A program made the translations under genes and the position numbers. DNA of 64,000 nucleotides, from NCBI RefSeq assembly GCF_028610625.1, contig NZ_JAQQWU010000014.1:33472-97471 (forward strand), written 5' to 3'. Every line of letters starts with the position of its first letter. Within the stretch, counting starts at the first letter, position 1. The notes below the pieces were generated by a model. It saw only the letters and a program-made list of their open reading frames with translations. It had not been told where the DNA came from and did no database searches. Shown piece after piece: positions 8,626 through 16,913 of the stretch. This DNA comes from Guptibacillus spartinae (lineage in GTDB: Bacteria; Bacillota; Bacilli; Bacillales; Guptibacillaceae).

Positions 8626-9399
8626 ATGAACGTGATGCAATTATTTGACTTAACAGGAAAGACAGCCATTGTAACAGGAGGAGGAAGAGGGCTTGGCAAG
8701 CAAATCGCTGAAGGATTTGCAGAGGCAGGTGCAAACGTCGTGATTTGCTCAAGGAAACGAGAAGCTTGTGAAGCTGTTAGCGAGGAGCTAAAAGCAGCTG
8801 GAGTAAAATCACTAGCGTTTGAATGTGATGTAACAAACCAAGAACAGGTTCAGGATGTCGTTGATGCGACCATAAAAGAATTTGGTCGTATTGATATTCT
8901 CGTTAATAATAGCGGCGCTTCATGGGGGGCACCTGTAGTAGAAATGCCACTTCAAGCCTGGCACAAAGTAATGGAGGTTAACGTTACTGGTACTTTCTTA
9001 TTTGCACAGGCAGTTGGGAAAGAAATGATTAAACAAAAAAGTGGAAAGATCATTAACATCGCTTCTGTTGCAGGCCTTGGAGGTGCTGACCCTCGCTATA
9101 TGGATGCAATCGGTTATAACACGAGTAAAGGTGCAGTGATTACCTTTACGAAAGACCTTGCTGTAAAGTGGGGGAGCTACAATATTAATGTTAATGCAAT
9201 AGCACCAGGCTTTTTCCCTACAAAAATGTCAAAAGGGTTAATTGAAGCCGGTGGTGAGAGGATGCTAGAAACAACGCCGCTCAATCGGTTTGGGACAGAC
9301 GATGACCTTAAAGGGGCAGCGCTATTTCTTGCATCGAATGCTTCGAATTATGTAACAGGAGATATCTTAATTGTTGATGGTGGACAACATGCAATGTAG
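8626..9399 (+). CDS. SDR family oxidoreductase (3-oxoacyl reductase or hydroxyacyl-CoA dehydrogenase-like)
   Basis: 257 residues, classical short-chain dehydrogenase. Seen: TGGGRGLG nucleotide-binding loop, NNSGAS, catalytic Ser in NIASVAG, YNTSK (Tyr-x-x-x-Lys), and a C-terminal VTGDILIVDGG typical of FabG-like enzymes. It probably interconverts a hydroxy- and a keto-acyl-CoA in the island's pathway. RBS AAGGGGGAT precedes ATG 8626, 15 bp after the dehydrogenase stop, so the two are co-transcribed. Confidence 0.87.
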   Translation: MNVMQLFDLTGKTAIVTGGGRGLGKQIAEGFAEAGANVVICSRKREACEAVSEELKAAGVKSLAFECDVTNQEQVQDVVDATIKEFGRIDILVNNSGASWGAPVVEMPLQAWHKVMEVNVTGTFLFAQAVGKEMIKQKSGKIINIASVAGLGGADPRYMDAIGYNTSKGAVITFTKDLAVKWGSYNINVNAIAPGFFPTKMSKGLIEAGGERMLETTPLNRFGTDDDLKGAALFLASNASNYVTGDILIVDGGQHAM

Positions 9400-9416
9400 T
9401 GAAGGGGGTAATCTAA

Positions 9417-10586
9417 ATGAATCGTGAAGCAGTTATTGTCTCTAGTGTACGAACACCGATTGGAAGACAAGGAGGTGCGTTTGCAACTATTCCAGCACAT
9501 GAGCTGGGTGCAATCGCGCTTAAGGAAGCAGTAGCACGTATCAATTTAGATGTTGAATCAATCGATGACGTGATCTTCGGAAACGTAATTGGCGGAGGAG
9601 GAAATATTGCGAGGCTAACCGCACTGCAGGCCGGTCTTCCTCTATCAATTCCAGGTCTAACGATTGATCGTCAGTGTGGATCGGGATTAAATGCGATAAA
9701 TCTTGCTGCACAAGCCATTAAATCGGGAGATGGCGACGTTTATGTTGTAGGCGGAGCAGAAAGCATGAGCCTGGCCCCATACTTAATGGAAAAACCGTCT
9801 AAGCCATATAGTACGATGCCTCCTCGTTTTATGAAGTCACGCCTTTCTCCTGACGAAATTGGCGATCCTCCAATGGGCATTACGGCGGAAAATTTAGCTG
9901 AGAAGTATGAGATTACGCGAGAAGAACAGGATGTTTTTGCTCAAAGAAGTCAAGAGCGAATGGGCAAAGCCATGGCTGAAGGTTATTTTGACTCTCAAAT
10001 TGCGCCTGTTCACGTACCTGTCCGAAAAGGAGATCCGATTACAGTAACAAAGGATGAACATCCAAGACCTGAAACAACGATCGAACGCCTTGCTTCATTA
10101 CCTCCCGTATTTAAAAAAGGAGGAAGTGTTACAGCGGGGTCTAGCTCTGGCTTAAATGACGCTGCATCCGCTTTAATTGTAATGTCGCGCGAAAAAGCTG
10201 AAAGCATTGGGTTAAAACCACTTGCAGTTGTGAGAGGGTATGCGGTTAGCGGTGTTGATCCGAATATAATGGGAATCGGACCAGTTCCAGCTACGCAAAA
10301 ATTGATGAAACAAACAGGATTATCTCTTGACGAAATGGATCTAATTGAAATAAATGAAGCGTTTGCCGCTCAGGTACTTGCTTGTGATCGAGAATTGAAA
10401 ATGAATGAAAATATTGTGAATGTTAACGGTGGAGCGATTGCTCATGGTCATCCATTAGGGGCAACGGGAGCTATTTTAGCAACAAAAGCGATTTATGAGC
10501 TTGATCGTCGAGAAGGAAGATATGCGCTGATCACTGCTTGTATTGGTGGGGGTCAAGGAATTGCAACTGTTTTAGAACGCGAATAA
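9417..10586 (+). CDS. thiolase (acetyl-CoA acyltransferase)
   Basis: 389 residues, typical of degradative thiolases. It cleaves 3-ketoacyl-CoA with CoA to acetyl-CoA and a shortened acyl-CoA. Catalytic residues are visible: nucleophilic Cys87 in DRQCGSGLNAI, the NEAFAAQVLA segment, His in NGGAIAHGHPLGATGA, and Cys375 in TACIGGGQG. Start ATG 9417 follows GAAGGGGGTAA. It is the third gene of the operon. Confidence 0.93.
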   Translation: MNREAVIVSSVRTPIGRQGGAFATIPAHELGAIALKEAVARINLDVESIDDVIFGNVIGGGGNIARLTALQAGLPLSIPGLTIDRQCGSGLNAINLAAQAIKSGDGDVYVVGGAESMSLAPYLMEKPSKPYSTMPPRFMKSRLSPDEIGDPPMGITAENLAEKYEITREEQDVFAQRSQERMGKAMAEGYFDSQIAPVHVPVRKGDPITVTKDEHPRPETTIERLASLPPVFKKGGSVTAGSSSGLNDAASALIVMSREKAESIGLKPLAVVRGYAVSGVDPNIMGIGPVPATQKLMKQTGLSLDEMDLIEINEAFAAQVLACDRELKMNENIVNVNGGAIAHGHPLGATGAILATKAIYELDRREGRYALITACIGGGQGIATVLERE

Positions 10587-10597
10587 GGAGGGATGAA

Positions 10598-11350
10598 ATG
10601 AGGCTACAGGATAAGATCGCAATTGTAACTGGAGGCGGTGGAGGTATCGGGCGAGCAACTGCAATTCGCTTTGCCGATGAAGGGGCAAAGGTAGTCGTCT
10701 CTGATATTCACGCGGAATCTGGAGAAGAAACGGTCGAACAAGTTCGAAAAATGGGAGGAGATGCCATTTTTTTAAAAACGGACACGGCAAATGAAGGAGA
10801 AATGAAAGCGCTTGTAGAAGAGTGTGAACAGCACTATGGTGGCCTCGACATTCTTTTTAATAATGCAGGTGTTAGTAATGAAGAAGTGAAATTAGCTGAT
10901 ATGTCGGTGGATGAATGGGACCGTGTTTTGTCGATTAATTTGAGAGGTGTATTTCTAGGAATGAAATTCAGCATTCCATTAATGGAAAAAAGTAATGGTG
11001 GGGCAATTGTTAACACGTCAAGCCTTTTAGGATTCAAAGGAAAAAAATATATGGCTCCTTATAACGCTTCTAAAGGCGGAGTAATTACGTTAACTAAAAA
11101 TGCAGCACTTGAATACGGAAGTAAAAATATTAGAGTGAATGCTGTGTGCCCTGGTGTAATTGATACGAACATCGTCACACCATGGAAAGAAGATGAACGT
11201 AAATGGCCCATTATATCAAAAGCCAATGCGCTTAAACGGATCGGACAACCAGAGGAAATTGCAAACGCCGTGCTATTCCTAGTCTCGGATGAAGCTTCCT
11301 ATGTTACAGGAACTAGTCTTCTTGTTGACGGAGGCGGATTAACGTTTTAA
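10598..11350 (+). CDS. SDR family oxidoreductase
   Basis: 250 residues. Seen: TGGGGGIGRAT loop, NNAGVS, catalytic Ser (VNTSSLLG), YNASKGG and VTGTSLLVDGGG. Start ATG 10598 is chosen for its AAGGAGGGATGAA site; the open frame upstream overlaps the thiolase and is not coding. It is probably an NAD(P)-dependent hydroxyacyl or secondary alcohol dehydrogenase of the same pathway. It differs clearly from the SDRs at 8626 and 19414, so three distinct oxidoreductase steps or substrates are implied. Confidence 0.86.
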   Translation: MRLQDKIAIVTGGGGGIGRATAIRFADEGAKVVVSDIHAESGEETVEQVRKMGGDAIFLKTDTANEGEMKALVEECEQHYGGLDILFNNAGVSNEEVKLADMSVDEWDRVLSINLRGVFLGMKFSIPLMEKSNGGAIVNTSSLLGFKGKKYMAPYNASKGGVITLTKNAALEYGSKNIRVNAVCPGVIDTNIVTPWKEDERKWPIISKANALKRIGQPEEIANAVLFLVSDEASYVTGTSLLVDGGGLTF

Positions 11351-11368
11351 TTACTCGGAGGTGTAAGG

Positions 11369-12985
11369 ATGAACGAGCAAAAAAGTTGGATAAAACATTA
11401 CCCCGATTCCATTTCCAGCACGATTGATATCCCGAATATTTCTCTACAAGACATGTTAACGAAAACAGTAAAGGATTATCCAGACCAAGTCGCTCTCTCT
11501 TTTTATAATAAAAAAATAACGTATCGGGAACTTGGACATCTTTCAACCCTTTTCGGATCAGCTCTTCAACATAATTGTGACATGCAACCAAAGGATCGAG
11601 TAGCGCTTATGTTACCAAATTGTCCTCAGTTTGCAATTAGTTATTATGGCGTGTTAAAAGCGGGAGGTACGATTACCCAGATCAATCCAATGCTTGTAGA
11701 ACGTGAGCTTCAGTACATATTAGCCGATTCTGGGGCGGAAACAATCGTCATTTATGATGCGCTTTATCCAAGGTTGAAAGCTATACAGAACGAAACAAAT
11801 GTGAAGAATGTCATTGTTGTTTCTCTTCAGCCTACTGAAGCGACTTTCGCTCCTGACCTTACTTTCGATGAATTTTTGCAAAGTTCGTCTAAGGCGTTAG
11901 AAGAAGTTTCAATCGATCCTAAAGAAGAGATTGCTGTTCTGCAGTACACAGGTGGAACGACTGGAAGATCGAAAGGAGCTATGCTAACGCACCGTAATTT
12001 GATGGCAAACGTAGAGCAGTGCCTCGAATTTTTTAAAGATGAATTCATATTTGGTGAAGAAAAATGTTTAACGGTTATTCCTTTGTTCCACGTTTTTGGG
12101 ATGACATCTTGCATGAATTTATCAATTCGAATCGGAGCAGAGAGCATCATTTTGCCGAAATTCGACGTTAATGAAGTTTTAAAAACGATTGAAACAGAGA
12201 AACCAACTATGTTTCCTGGTGTTCCAACAATGTATGTCGCTTTAACGAATCATCCAGACGCAGAAAAATATAATCTTGGAAGCATCCGAACGTGTAATAG
12301 TGGTAGCGCACCGATGCCGGTTGGATTAATGAAAGAGTTTGAACGAAAAACTGGAGCTAAAATTCTTGAAGGATACGGGCTAAGTGAAGCCTCTCCAACT
12401 ACTCATGTTAATCCTCCTTTTGGTGAGCGTAAGCCCGGGAGTGTCGGGATTGGCTTTCCTTCGACAGAATACAGGATCGTAGATTTGGGGGAAGGAAGTA
12501 CAGAGGTACCTGTCGGTGAATCAGGTGAGCTGGTAATTAAAGGGCCGCAAGTGATGAAGGGGTATTGGAATATGCCGGAAGAAACGGCAAATACGTTACG
12601 GGACGGCTGGTTATACACTGGAGATATTGCGAAAATGGATGCTGATGGGTATGTCTCCATCATAGATCGAAAAAAGGATTTGATAATAGCTAGCGGCTAT
12701 AATATTTACCCTCGTGATATTGAAGAAGTTCTTTATGAGCATCCAGGCATTATGGAAGCAGTGATTGTCGGTGTGCCTGATCCTTATCGGGGAGAGACAG
12801 TTAAGGCGGTGATCGTGAAGAAACCTGGAGCGAGTTTAACTGAGGAAGAAGTCATTTCTTATTGTCAAGACGAAATGGCTCCTTACAAAGTGCCTAAAAT
12901 CGTAGAGTTTCGTCATGAGCTTCCTAAAACGAGTGTAGGGAAAATTTTAAGACGTTCGATCCGTGATGAAGCCCGACAGGTATAG
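11369..12985 (+). CDS. long-chain-fatty-acid-type CoA ligase, second of three
   Basis: 538 residues, ANL family. Seen: VLQYTGGTTGRSKGAMLTH, EGYGLSEASPTTHVNP, DGWLYTGDIAKMDADGYVSIIDRKKD and KTSVGKILRRSIRDE with the catalytic Lys. It resembles the LcfA/YhfL group of Bacillus fatty-acyl-CoA ligases. It closes the operon started at 7402; the TetR gene follows after its own promoter. Confidence 0.9.
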   Translation: MNEQKSWIKHYPDSISSTIDIPNISLQDMLTKTVKDYPDQVALSFYNKKITYRELGHLSTLFGSALQHNCDMQPKDRVALMLPNCPQFAISYYGVLKAGGTITQINPMLVERELQYILADSGAETIVIYDALYPRLKAIQNETNVKNVIVVSLQPTEATFAPDLTFDEFLQSSSKALEEVSIDPKEEIAVLQYTGGTTGRSKGAMLTHRNLMANVEQCLEFFKDEFIFGEEKCLTVIPLFHVFGMTSCMNLSIRIGAESIILPKFDVNEVLKTIETEKPTMFPGVPTMYVALTNHPDAEKYNLGSIRTCNSGSAPMPVGLMKEFERKTGAKILEGYGLSEASPTTHVNPPFGERKPGSVGIGFPSTEYRIVDLGEGSTEVPVGESGELVIKGPQVMKGYWNMPEETANTLRDGWLYTGDIAKMDADGYVSIIDRKKDLIIASGYNIYPRDIEEVLYEHPGIMEAVIVGVPDPYRGETVKAVIVKKPGASLTEEEVISYCQDEMAPYKVPKIVEFRHELPKTSVGKILRRSIRDEARQV

Positions 12986-12986
12986 G

Positions 12987-13016
12987 TTGGATGCTTCCAA
13001 GTAACCTCCATATGAT
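12987..13016 (+). promoter_or_regulatory. candidate promoter of the TetR regulator gene
   Basis: TTGGAT at 12987, 18-bp spacer, TATGAT at 13011-13016. Just downstream AATCTA and TAGATT form a short interrupted inverted repeat (about 13019-13040). No AACCGGTT operator is present here, so autoregulation would need a different site. Confidence 0.4.
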
Positions 13017-13060
13017 ATAATCTAAATCAATGTAGATTGATAGATTGAGAGGGTACTAGC

Positions 13061-13630
13061 ATGAAACACAAACTAACTGTTAAAAGTATTGAACTGTTTG
13101 AAAAAAATGGATTTAGTGAAACGTCGATTCAGGATATTGTGGATGCAATCGGTGTAACAAAAGGAACGTTCTATTATTATTTTAAGAGTAAAGAAGCATT
13201 GTTAATGGACATCCATTCTTCTTATATCGATGGCATGATTAAGCAACAGAAAGATATTTTAGAAGACGTGTCTAAAAGTTGTAAAGAAAAACTCTACGAT
13301 ATGGTTTATATGCTCATCCATAACGTTGAATTAGAAGGACACAGTGCGCGAGTTTTCTTTCGAGAAATGAAGAATTTAAAAGAAGAAAATCTCGCTGAAA
13401 TCCTTCCAAAGCGTGATCAAATCCGCTATTACTTTCAGGATTTACTAAAACAAGGTGTCAAAAATGGCGAGTTTAGAAAAGATCTCAATATTGATATCGT
13501 CACGTTTGCCATTCTAGGTATTACAAATTGGACCTATCAATGGTACAAGCCGAACGGTCCAGTGTCAGATAAAGAAGTAGCAAGTATTTTTGTTGATATG
13601 GTTTTAAATGGGATTGAGGAGAGCAGATAA
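13061..13630 (+). CDS. TetR/AcrR family transcriptional regulator
   Basis: 189 residues. The N-terminal helix-turn-helix is textbook: FSETSIQDIVDAIGVTKGTFYYYFKSKEALL at about residues 19-49. The C-terminal domain is all-helical and resembles that of TetR repressors of fatty-acid and sterol catabolism, which release DNA on binding acyl-CoA. It is the only complete TetR gene inside the island, and is the best candidate to bind the three palindromes at 4081, 7355 and 13673. That link is inference. Confidence 0.9.
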   Translation: MKHKLTVKSIELFEKNGFSETSIQDIVDAIGVTKGTFYYYFKSKEALLMDIHSSYIDGMIKQQKDILEDVSKSCKEKLYDMVYMLIHNVELEGHSARVFFREMKNLKEENLAEILPKRDQIRYYFQDLLKQGVKNGEFRKDLNIDIVTFAILGITNWTYQWYKPNGPVSDKEVASIFVDMVLNGIEESR

Positions 13631-13651
13631 GCTTTCCTTTTCCCAAAAACA

Positions 13652-13665
13652 TGAAAGCGCTTGCG
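13652..13665. promoter_or_regulatory. candidate CcpA cre site
   Basis: TGAAAGCGCTTGCG matches the remembered consensus TGAAARCGYTTTCA at 12 of 14 positions. It lies just upstream of operator site 3, in the leader of the hydroxyacyl-CoA dehydrogenase operon, where carbon catabolite repression would make sense. Confidence 0.45.
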
Positions 13666-13672
13666 AATTTTA

Positions 13673-13692
13673 CATCCTAACCGGTTAGTTAC
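13673..13692. promoter_or_regulatory. palindromic operator, site 3 of 3
   Basis: CATCCTAACCGGTTAGTTAC with a perfect TAACCGGTTA core, 17 bp before ATG 13710. Same motif as at 4081 and 7355. I could not place a clear -35/-10 pair for this operon. Confidence 0.7.
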
Positions 13693-13709
13693 TTTGAGGA
13701 GGAAATAGA

Positions 13710-14594
13710 ATGAAACTAGAAGAAATCAAAACGATAACAGTACTCGGAGCTGGCTCTATGGGGCACCAGATTGGTATGCTTTGTGCGCTTGGTGGGTATG
13801 AAACTATGATTCAGGATATAAATGAAGCTGCTCTAAAAGATGCAGGTGAAAAGCTTGAAGGAATTATGGCAAAGTGGGTTAAGAAAGGCAAAATCACTGA
13901 AGATCAAAAGACAGCAGCATTTGGAAGACTTCAATTTTCAACAAATCTTGAAGAAGCAGCGGTAAGAGCTGACTTCATTATTGAAGCCATAGTTGAGAAA
14001 TTAGATGTAAAGCGTGAAGTGTTTGAAAAGCTCGATCAATTAGCAGATCCCAATACGATTCTGGCAACTAATAGTTCTACAATCGTGAACTCATTAATTG
14101 CTTCCGCAACAAATCGTAAAGAAAAAGTCGTTAACATGCATTTCTTCTTCCCACCTCTTGTGATGGACTGTGTAGAAGTGGTCATGAGTGAAGCGACTTC
14201 CGAAGAAACAGCCCAGCTTACGATGGCGGTTTGCGAGCGTATTAATCGAACAGGGGTGTTACTAAAAAAAGAAATTTCAGGATTCGTTGCGAATCGGATT
14301 TTAGGTGCATTGCAAAAAGAAGCGATGTATCTGTACGAAGAAGGAATTGCAGATTTCCAAGATATCGACTTGATTTGTCGCAAAGCTCTTAATCACCCAA
14401 TTGGGCCATTCGAATTAATGGATCTATCTGGAATAGATGTTGGGTATTACGTGATGCAGCAACGTTATAACGAAACTGGAAATCCAGAAGACAAGCCCTC
14501 AAAATCCATTGAGGATAAAGTGAAAGCTGGAACACTTGGAAGAAAAACAGGAAAAGGCTGGTATGACTATACAAAAGAAGGAGTGAAAAATTAA
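13710..14594 (+). CDS. 3-hydroxyacyl-CoA (3-hydroxybutyryl-CoA) dehydrogenase
   Basis: 294 residues, stand-alone form. N-terminal Rossmann motif GAGSMGHQIGMLCALGG, then NSSTIVNSLIA and the catalytic-His region NMHFFFPP, and a C-terminal helical domain with GFVANRILGALQKEA and GRKTGKGWYDY. It oxidises L-3-hydroxyacyl-CoA to 3-ketoacyl-CoA with NAD. Its stop overlaps the next start by one base, so it is coupled to the enoyl-CoA hydratase. It follows operator site 3 and the putative cre site. Confidence 0.92.
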   Translation: MKLEEIKTITVLGAGSMGHQIGMLCALGGYETMIQDINEAALKDAGEKLEGIMAKWVKKGKITEDQKTAAFGRLQFSTNLEEAAVRADFIIEAIVEKLDVKREVFEKLDQLADPNTILATNSSTIVNSLIASATNRKEKVVNMHFFFPPLVMDCVEVVMSEATSEETAQLTMAVCERINRTGVLLKKEISGFVANRILGALQKEAMYLYEEGIADFQDIDLICRKALNHPIGPFELMDLSGIDVGYYVMQQRYNETGNPEDKPSKSIEDKVKAGTLGRKTGKGWYDYTKEGVKN

Positions 14595-15370
14595 TGAAAA
14601 TGGTGACGTATGAAATTCATGAAAAGACGGCTATCGTGACGATTAATAATCCCCCTTTAAATGTGATGAGCAAACAAGTATCAACTGAACTTTTTGAGGT
14701 TTTTACAGAGTTAGAAGCGAATCAAGATGCTGTAGCTGTGATTCTAACCGGTGCTGGAAACAAAGCATTCATGGCCGGAGCCGATATTAAAGAGTTTCCA
14801 GATTGGATTGGACAGACTGGCTTTAAGAATATCGTGATGGAAACTCACCAGGTATTAAATTATTTAGATGATTTTCCAAAACCGACCATTGCTGTGCTTA
14901 ATGGATTAACATTTGGTGGAGGTTGTGAACTTGCAATGACGTGTGATATGCGAATTGCTGAGGAACATGCTCAGCTTGGACTTCCTGAAATAAAGCTAGG
15001 ACTTTTCCCAGGTGGTGGAGGCACACAGCGTCTTCCTAGACTTATTGGAGAAGCGAAAGCAAAGGAAATGATGTTCACAGGTGAACCAATTTCAGCTGAA
15101 GAGGCAGATCGATACGGTCTTGTCAATCACGTGGTACCATCCGGACAAGGCATGACTTATGCTCAGGGACTCGCTTCAAAAATAACTGGTCAATCTCTGC
15201 AGGCTTTATCACGAATCAAAAAAGCAGTGAACAATGGTGCGCACCTGCCTATTGAATCTGCCGTTGAACTTGAAGCAGAATTGTTTGAAGAAGTTTTTCA
15301 AACAGAAGATATTAAAGAAGGCGTACAAGCATTTATGGAAAAAAGAAAGCCTGCCTTTACTCACAGGTAA
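14594..15370 (+). CDS. enoyl-CoA hydratase/isomerase family protein
   Basis: 258 residues, crotonase fold. Seen: NNPPLNVMSKQV, AGADIKEF (oxyanion-hole segment), GGGCELAMTCDMRIA and LGLPEIKLGLFPGGGGTQRLPRLIG, which retains both glutamate positions used by true hydratases. It hydrates trans-2-enoyl-CoA. ATG overlaps the previous stop (TAATG). Confidence 0.91.
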   Translation: MKMVTYEIHEKTAIVTINNPPLNVMSKQVSTELFEVFTELEANQDAVAVILTGAGNKAFMAGADIKEFPDWIGQTGFKNIVMETHQVLNYLDDFPKPTIAVLNGLTFGGGCELAMTCDMRIAEEHAQLGLPEIKLGLFPGGGGTQRLPRLIGEAKAKEMMFTGEPISAEEADRYGLVNHVVPSGQGMTYAQGLASKITGQSLQALSRIKKAVNNGAHLPIESAVELEAELFEEVFQTEDIKEGVQAFMEKRKPAFTHR

Positions 15371-15388
15371 TAGAAAAGAGGAAGTTAA

Positions 15389-15793
15389 ATGAGTGTCCAT
15401 ACTAATGTTAGAGTACGATTTTGTGAGACGGATGCGCTCGGCCATGTGAACAATACTAGTTATTTTATTTATCTGGAAGAAGCGCGCGTTCAGTTTTTCG
15501 ATTATTTGGGTAAGCGAACTGGCACAGACGATTGGCCGTTCATTCTCGTTTCTACGAAATGTGATTTTTTGAAACAGGCCTATTTTAATCAGTCTCTACA
15601 GGTTGAGACAACCGTGAAGCGGATAGGGTCAAAAAGTTTCACCCTTATGCATTATATAAAAGATACGGAAAGTAATGCGGTCGTAGCTGAAGGAGAGGCA
15701 ACAGTCGTTTATTTTGATTTCAAGAAACAAGCGAGTGAAGTGATCCCAGATGATTTACGCTTAAAGCTGGAGGAATCTTATCAGCTCCTCTAA
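15389..15793 (+). CDS. hotdog-fold acyl-CoA thioesterase (4HBT family)
   Basis: 134 residues with the signature RVRFCETDALGHVNNTSYFIYLEEARVQFF, where Asp in ETDALGHVNN is the usual catalytic residue. It hydrolyses acyl-CoA thioesters. A thioesterase (LvaD) also belongs to the P. putida levulinate/4-hydroxyacid operon, which strengthens the comparison with this island. RBS GAGGAAG precedes the ATG. Confidence 0.86.
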   Translation: MSVHTNVRVRFCETDALGHVNNTSYFIYLEEARVQFFDYLGKRTGTDDWPFILVSTKCDFLKQAYFNQSLQVETTVKRIGSKSFTLMHYIKDTESNAVVAEGEATVVYFDFKKQASEVIPDDLRLKLEESYQLL

Positions 15794-15843
15794 CTATTTT
15801 TTGAGATTAATGACTGAATATTATGTAATCAGGAGTGTGGCAT

Positions 15844-16905
15844 ATGGCTTATTCACACGATACGATCCCTGTCCGAGACGGAGAGGAGCTCGATAAACAG
15901 AAACTTGAGCAATTTATCAAGAAAAACATTGATGATCTGAGTGATGATCCTTTACTCGTTGAACAGTTCGGTACTGGGCACTCCAATTTAACTTATCAGC
16001 TATCAATTGGTGATTGGGAAGCGGTGCTACGTAGACCACCGCTTGGACCAGTAGCACCGAAAGCTCATGACATGCAGCGAGAGTTTACAATATTAAAAGA
16101 ATTAAATCCCATTTTTCCACTAGCACCAAAACCGTATCTCTACAATGAGACTTTGCTTGATGCTCCATTCTTTCTTATGGAAAGAAGAAGAGGCATTGTT
16201 CTTGATACATCATTTCCTGAAGGCGTTCAACCGACTGAGGATTTGTGTCGAAGCCTTTCCGAAACGATGGTAGATACGTTAGTTGACCTGCACAGCATTG
16301 ATTACAAAAAGACGAACTTAGCGGAAGTTACTCATCCAGATGGGTTTATGGAACGGCAAGTACACGGCTGGATTAAACGATACAATCGATCAAAAACAGA
16401 CGATCTTCCAGGTATTGATGAACTTACAAACTGGATGGCGTCAAATATCCCTCAATCTCAAAGTCCTACCGTTATTCATTATGATTACAAATTAAACAAT
16501 GCGATGTTTGCTCATGACTACAGTGAAATTGTTGGATTATTTGATTGGGAAATGACCACGGTAGGAGACCCGCTTGCAGATTTAGGGGCAGCGATGGGCT
16601 ACTGGTTACAAAAAGATGACCCAGAGATATTAAAAGCTGGTATGGGGAAAGCACCAGTTACAGTTATGCCTGGTTTTATAACGAGGGATGAATTTATCCA
16701 GTCATATGCGAAGAAATCGGGGCGTGACGTGTCTCAAATGAATTTTTACTTAACATTTGCCTACTTTAAACTCGCTGTCATTTGCCAGCAAATCTATTAT
16801 CGATGGAAAATGGGCCAAACACAAGACGAGCGCTTCCGTCATCTTAATCAATTTGTCGCTAGTTTAATTGCCCATGCACGTGATAATGCCGGAGTAAAGC
16901 GTTAG
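15844..16905 (+). CDS. APH-fold kinase, ACAD10/11 N-terminal domain / LvaA type
   Basis: 353 residues. ATG 15844 is chosen because AGGAG lies 8 bases upstream. The sequence has the features of the aminoglycoside-phosphotransferase-like domain fused to human ACAD10/11: FGTGHSNLTYQL, VLRRPPLGPVAPKAHDMQREF, FLMERRRGIVL, the catalytic loop VIHYDYKLNNAMF near residue 212 and LFDWEMTTVGDPLADLGAAMGY (metal-binding Asp) near 232. Known relatives phosphorylate the 4-hydroxyl of 4-hydroxyacyl-CoA using ATP. Here kinase and dehydrogenase are separate genes 7 kb apart rather than fused. A phosphatase-like gene follows after 8 bp. Confidence 0.87.
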   Translation: MAYSHDTIPVRDGEELDKQKLEQFIKKNIDDLSDDPLLVEQFGTGHSNLTYQLSIGDWEAVLRRPPLGPVAPKAHDMQREFTILKELNPIFPLAPKPYLYNETLLDAPFFLMERRRGIVLDTSFPEGVQPTEDLCRSLSETMVDTLVDLHSIDYKKTNLAEVTHPDGFMERQVHGWIKRYNRSKTDDLPGIDELTNWMASNIPQSQSPTVIHYDYKLNNAMFAHDYSEIVGLFDWEMTTVGDPLADLGAAMGYWLQKDDPEILKAGMGKAPVTVMPGFITRDEFIQSYAKKSGRDVSQMNFYLTFAYFKLAVICQQIYYRWKMGQTQDERFRHLNQFVASLIAHARDNAGVKR

Positions 16906-16913
16906 GAGTTCAT

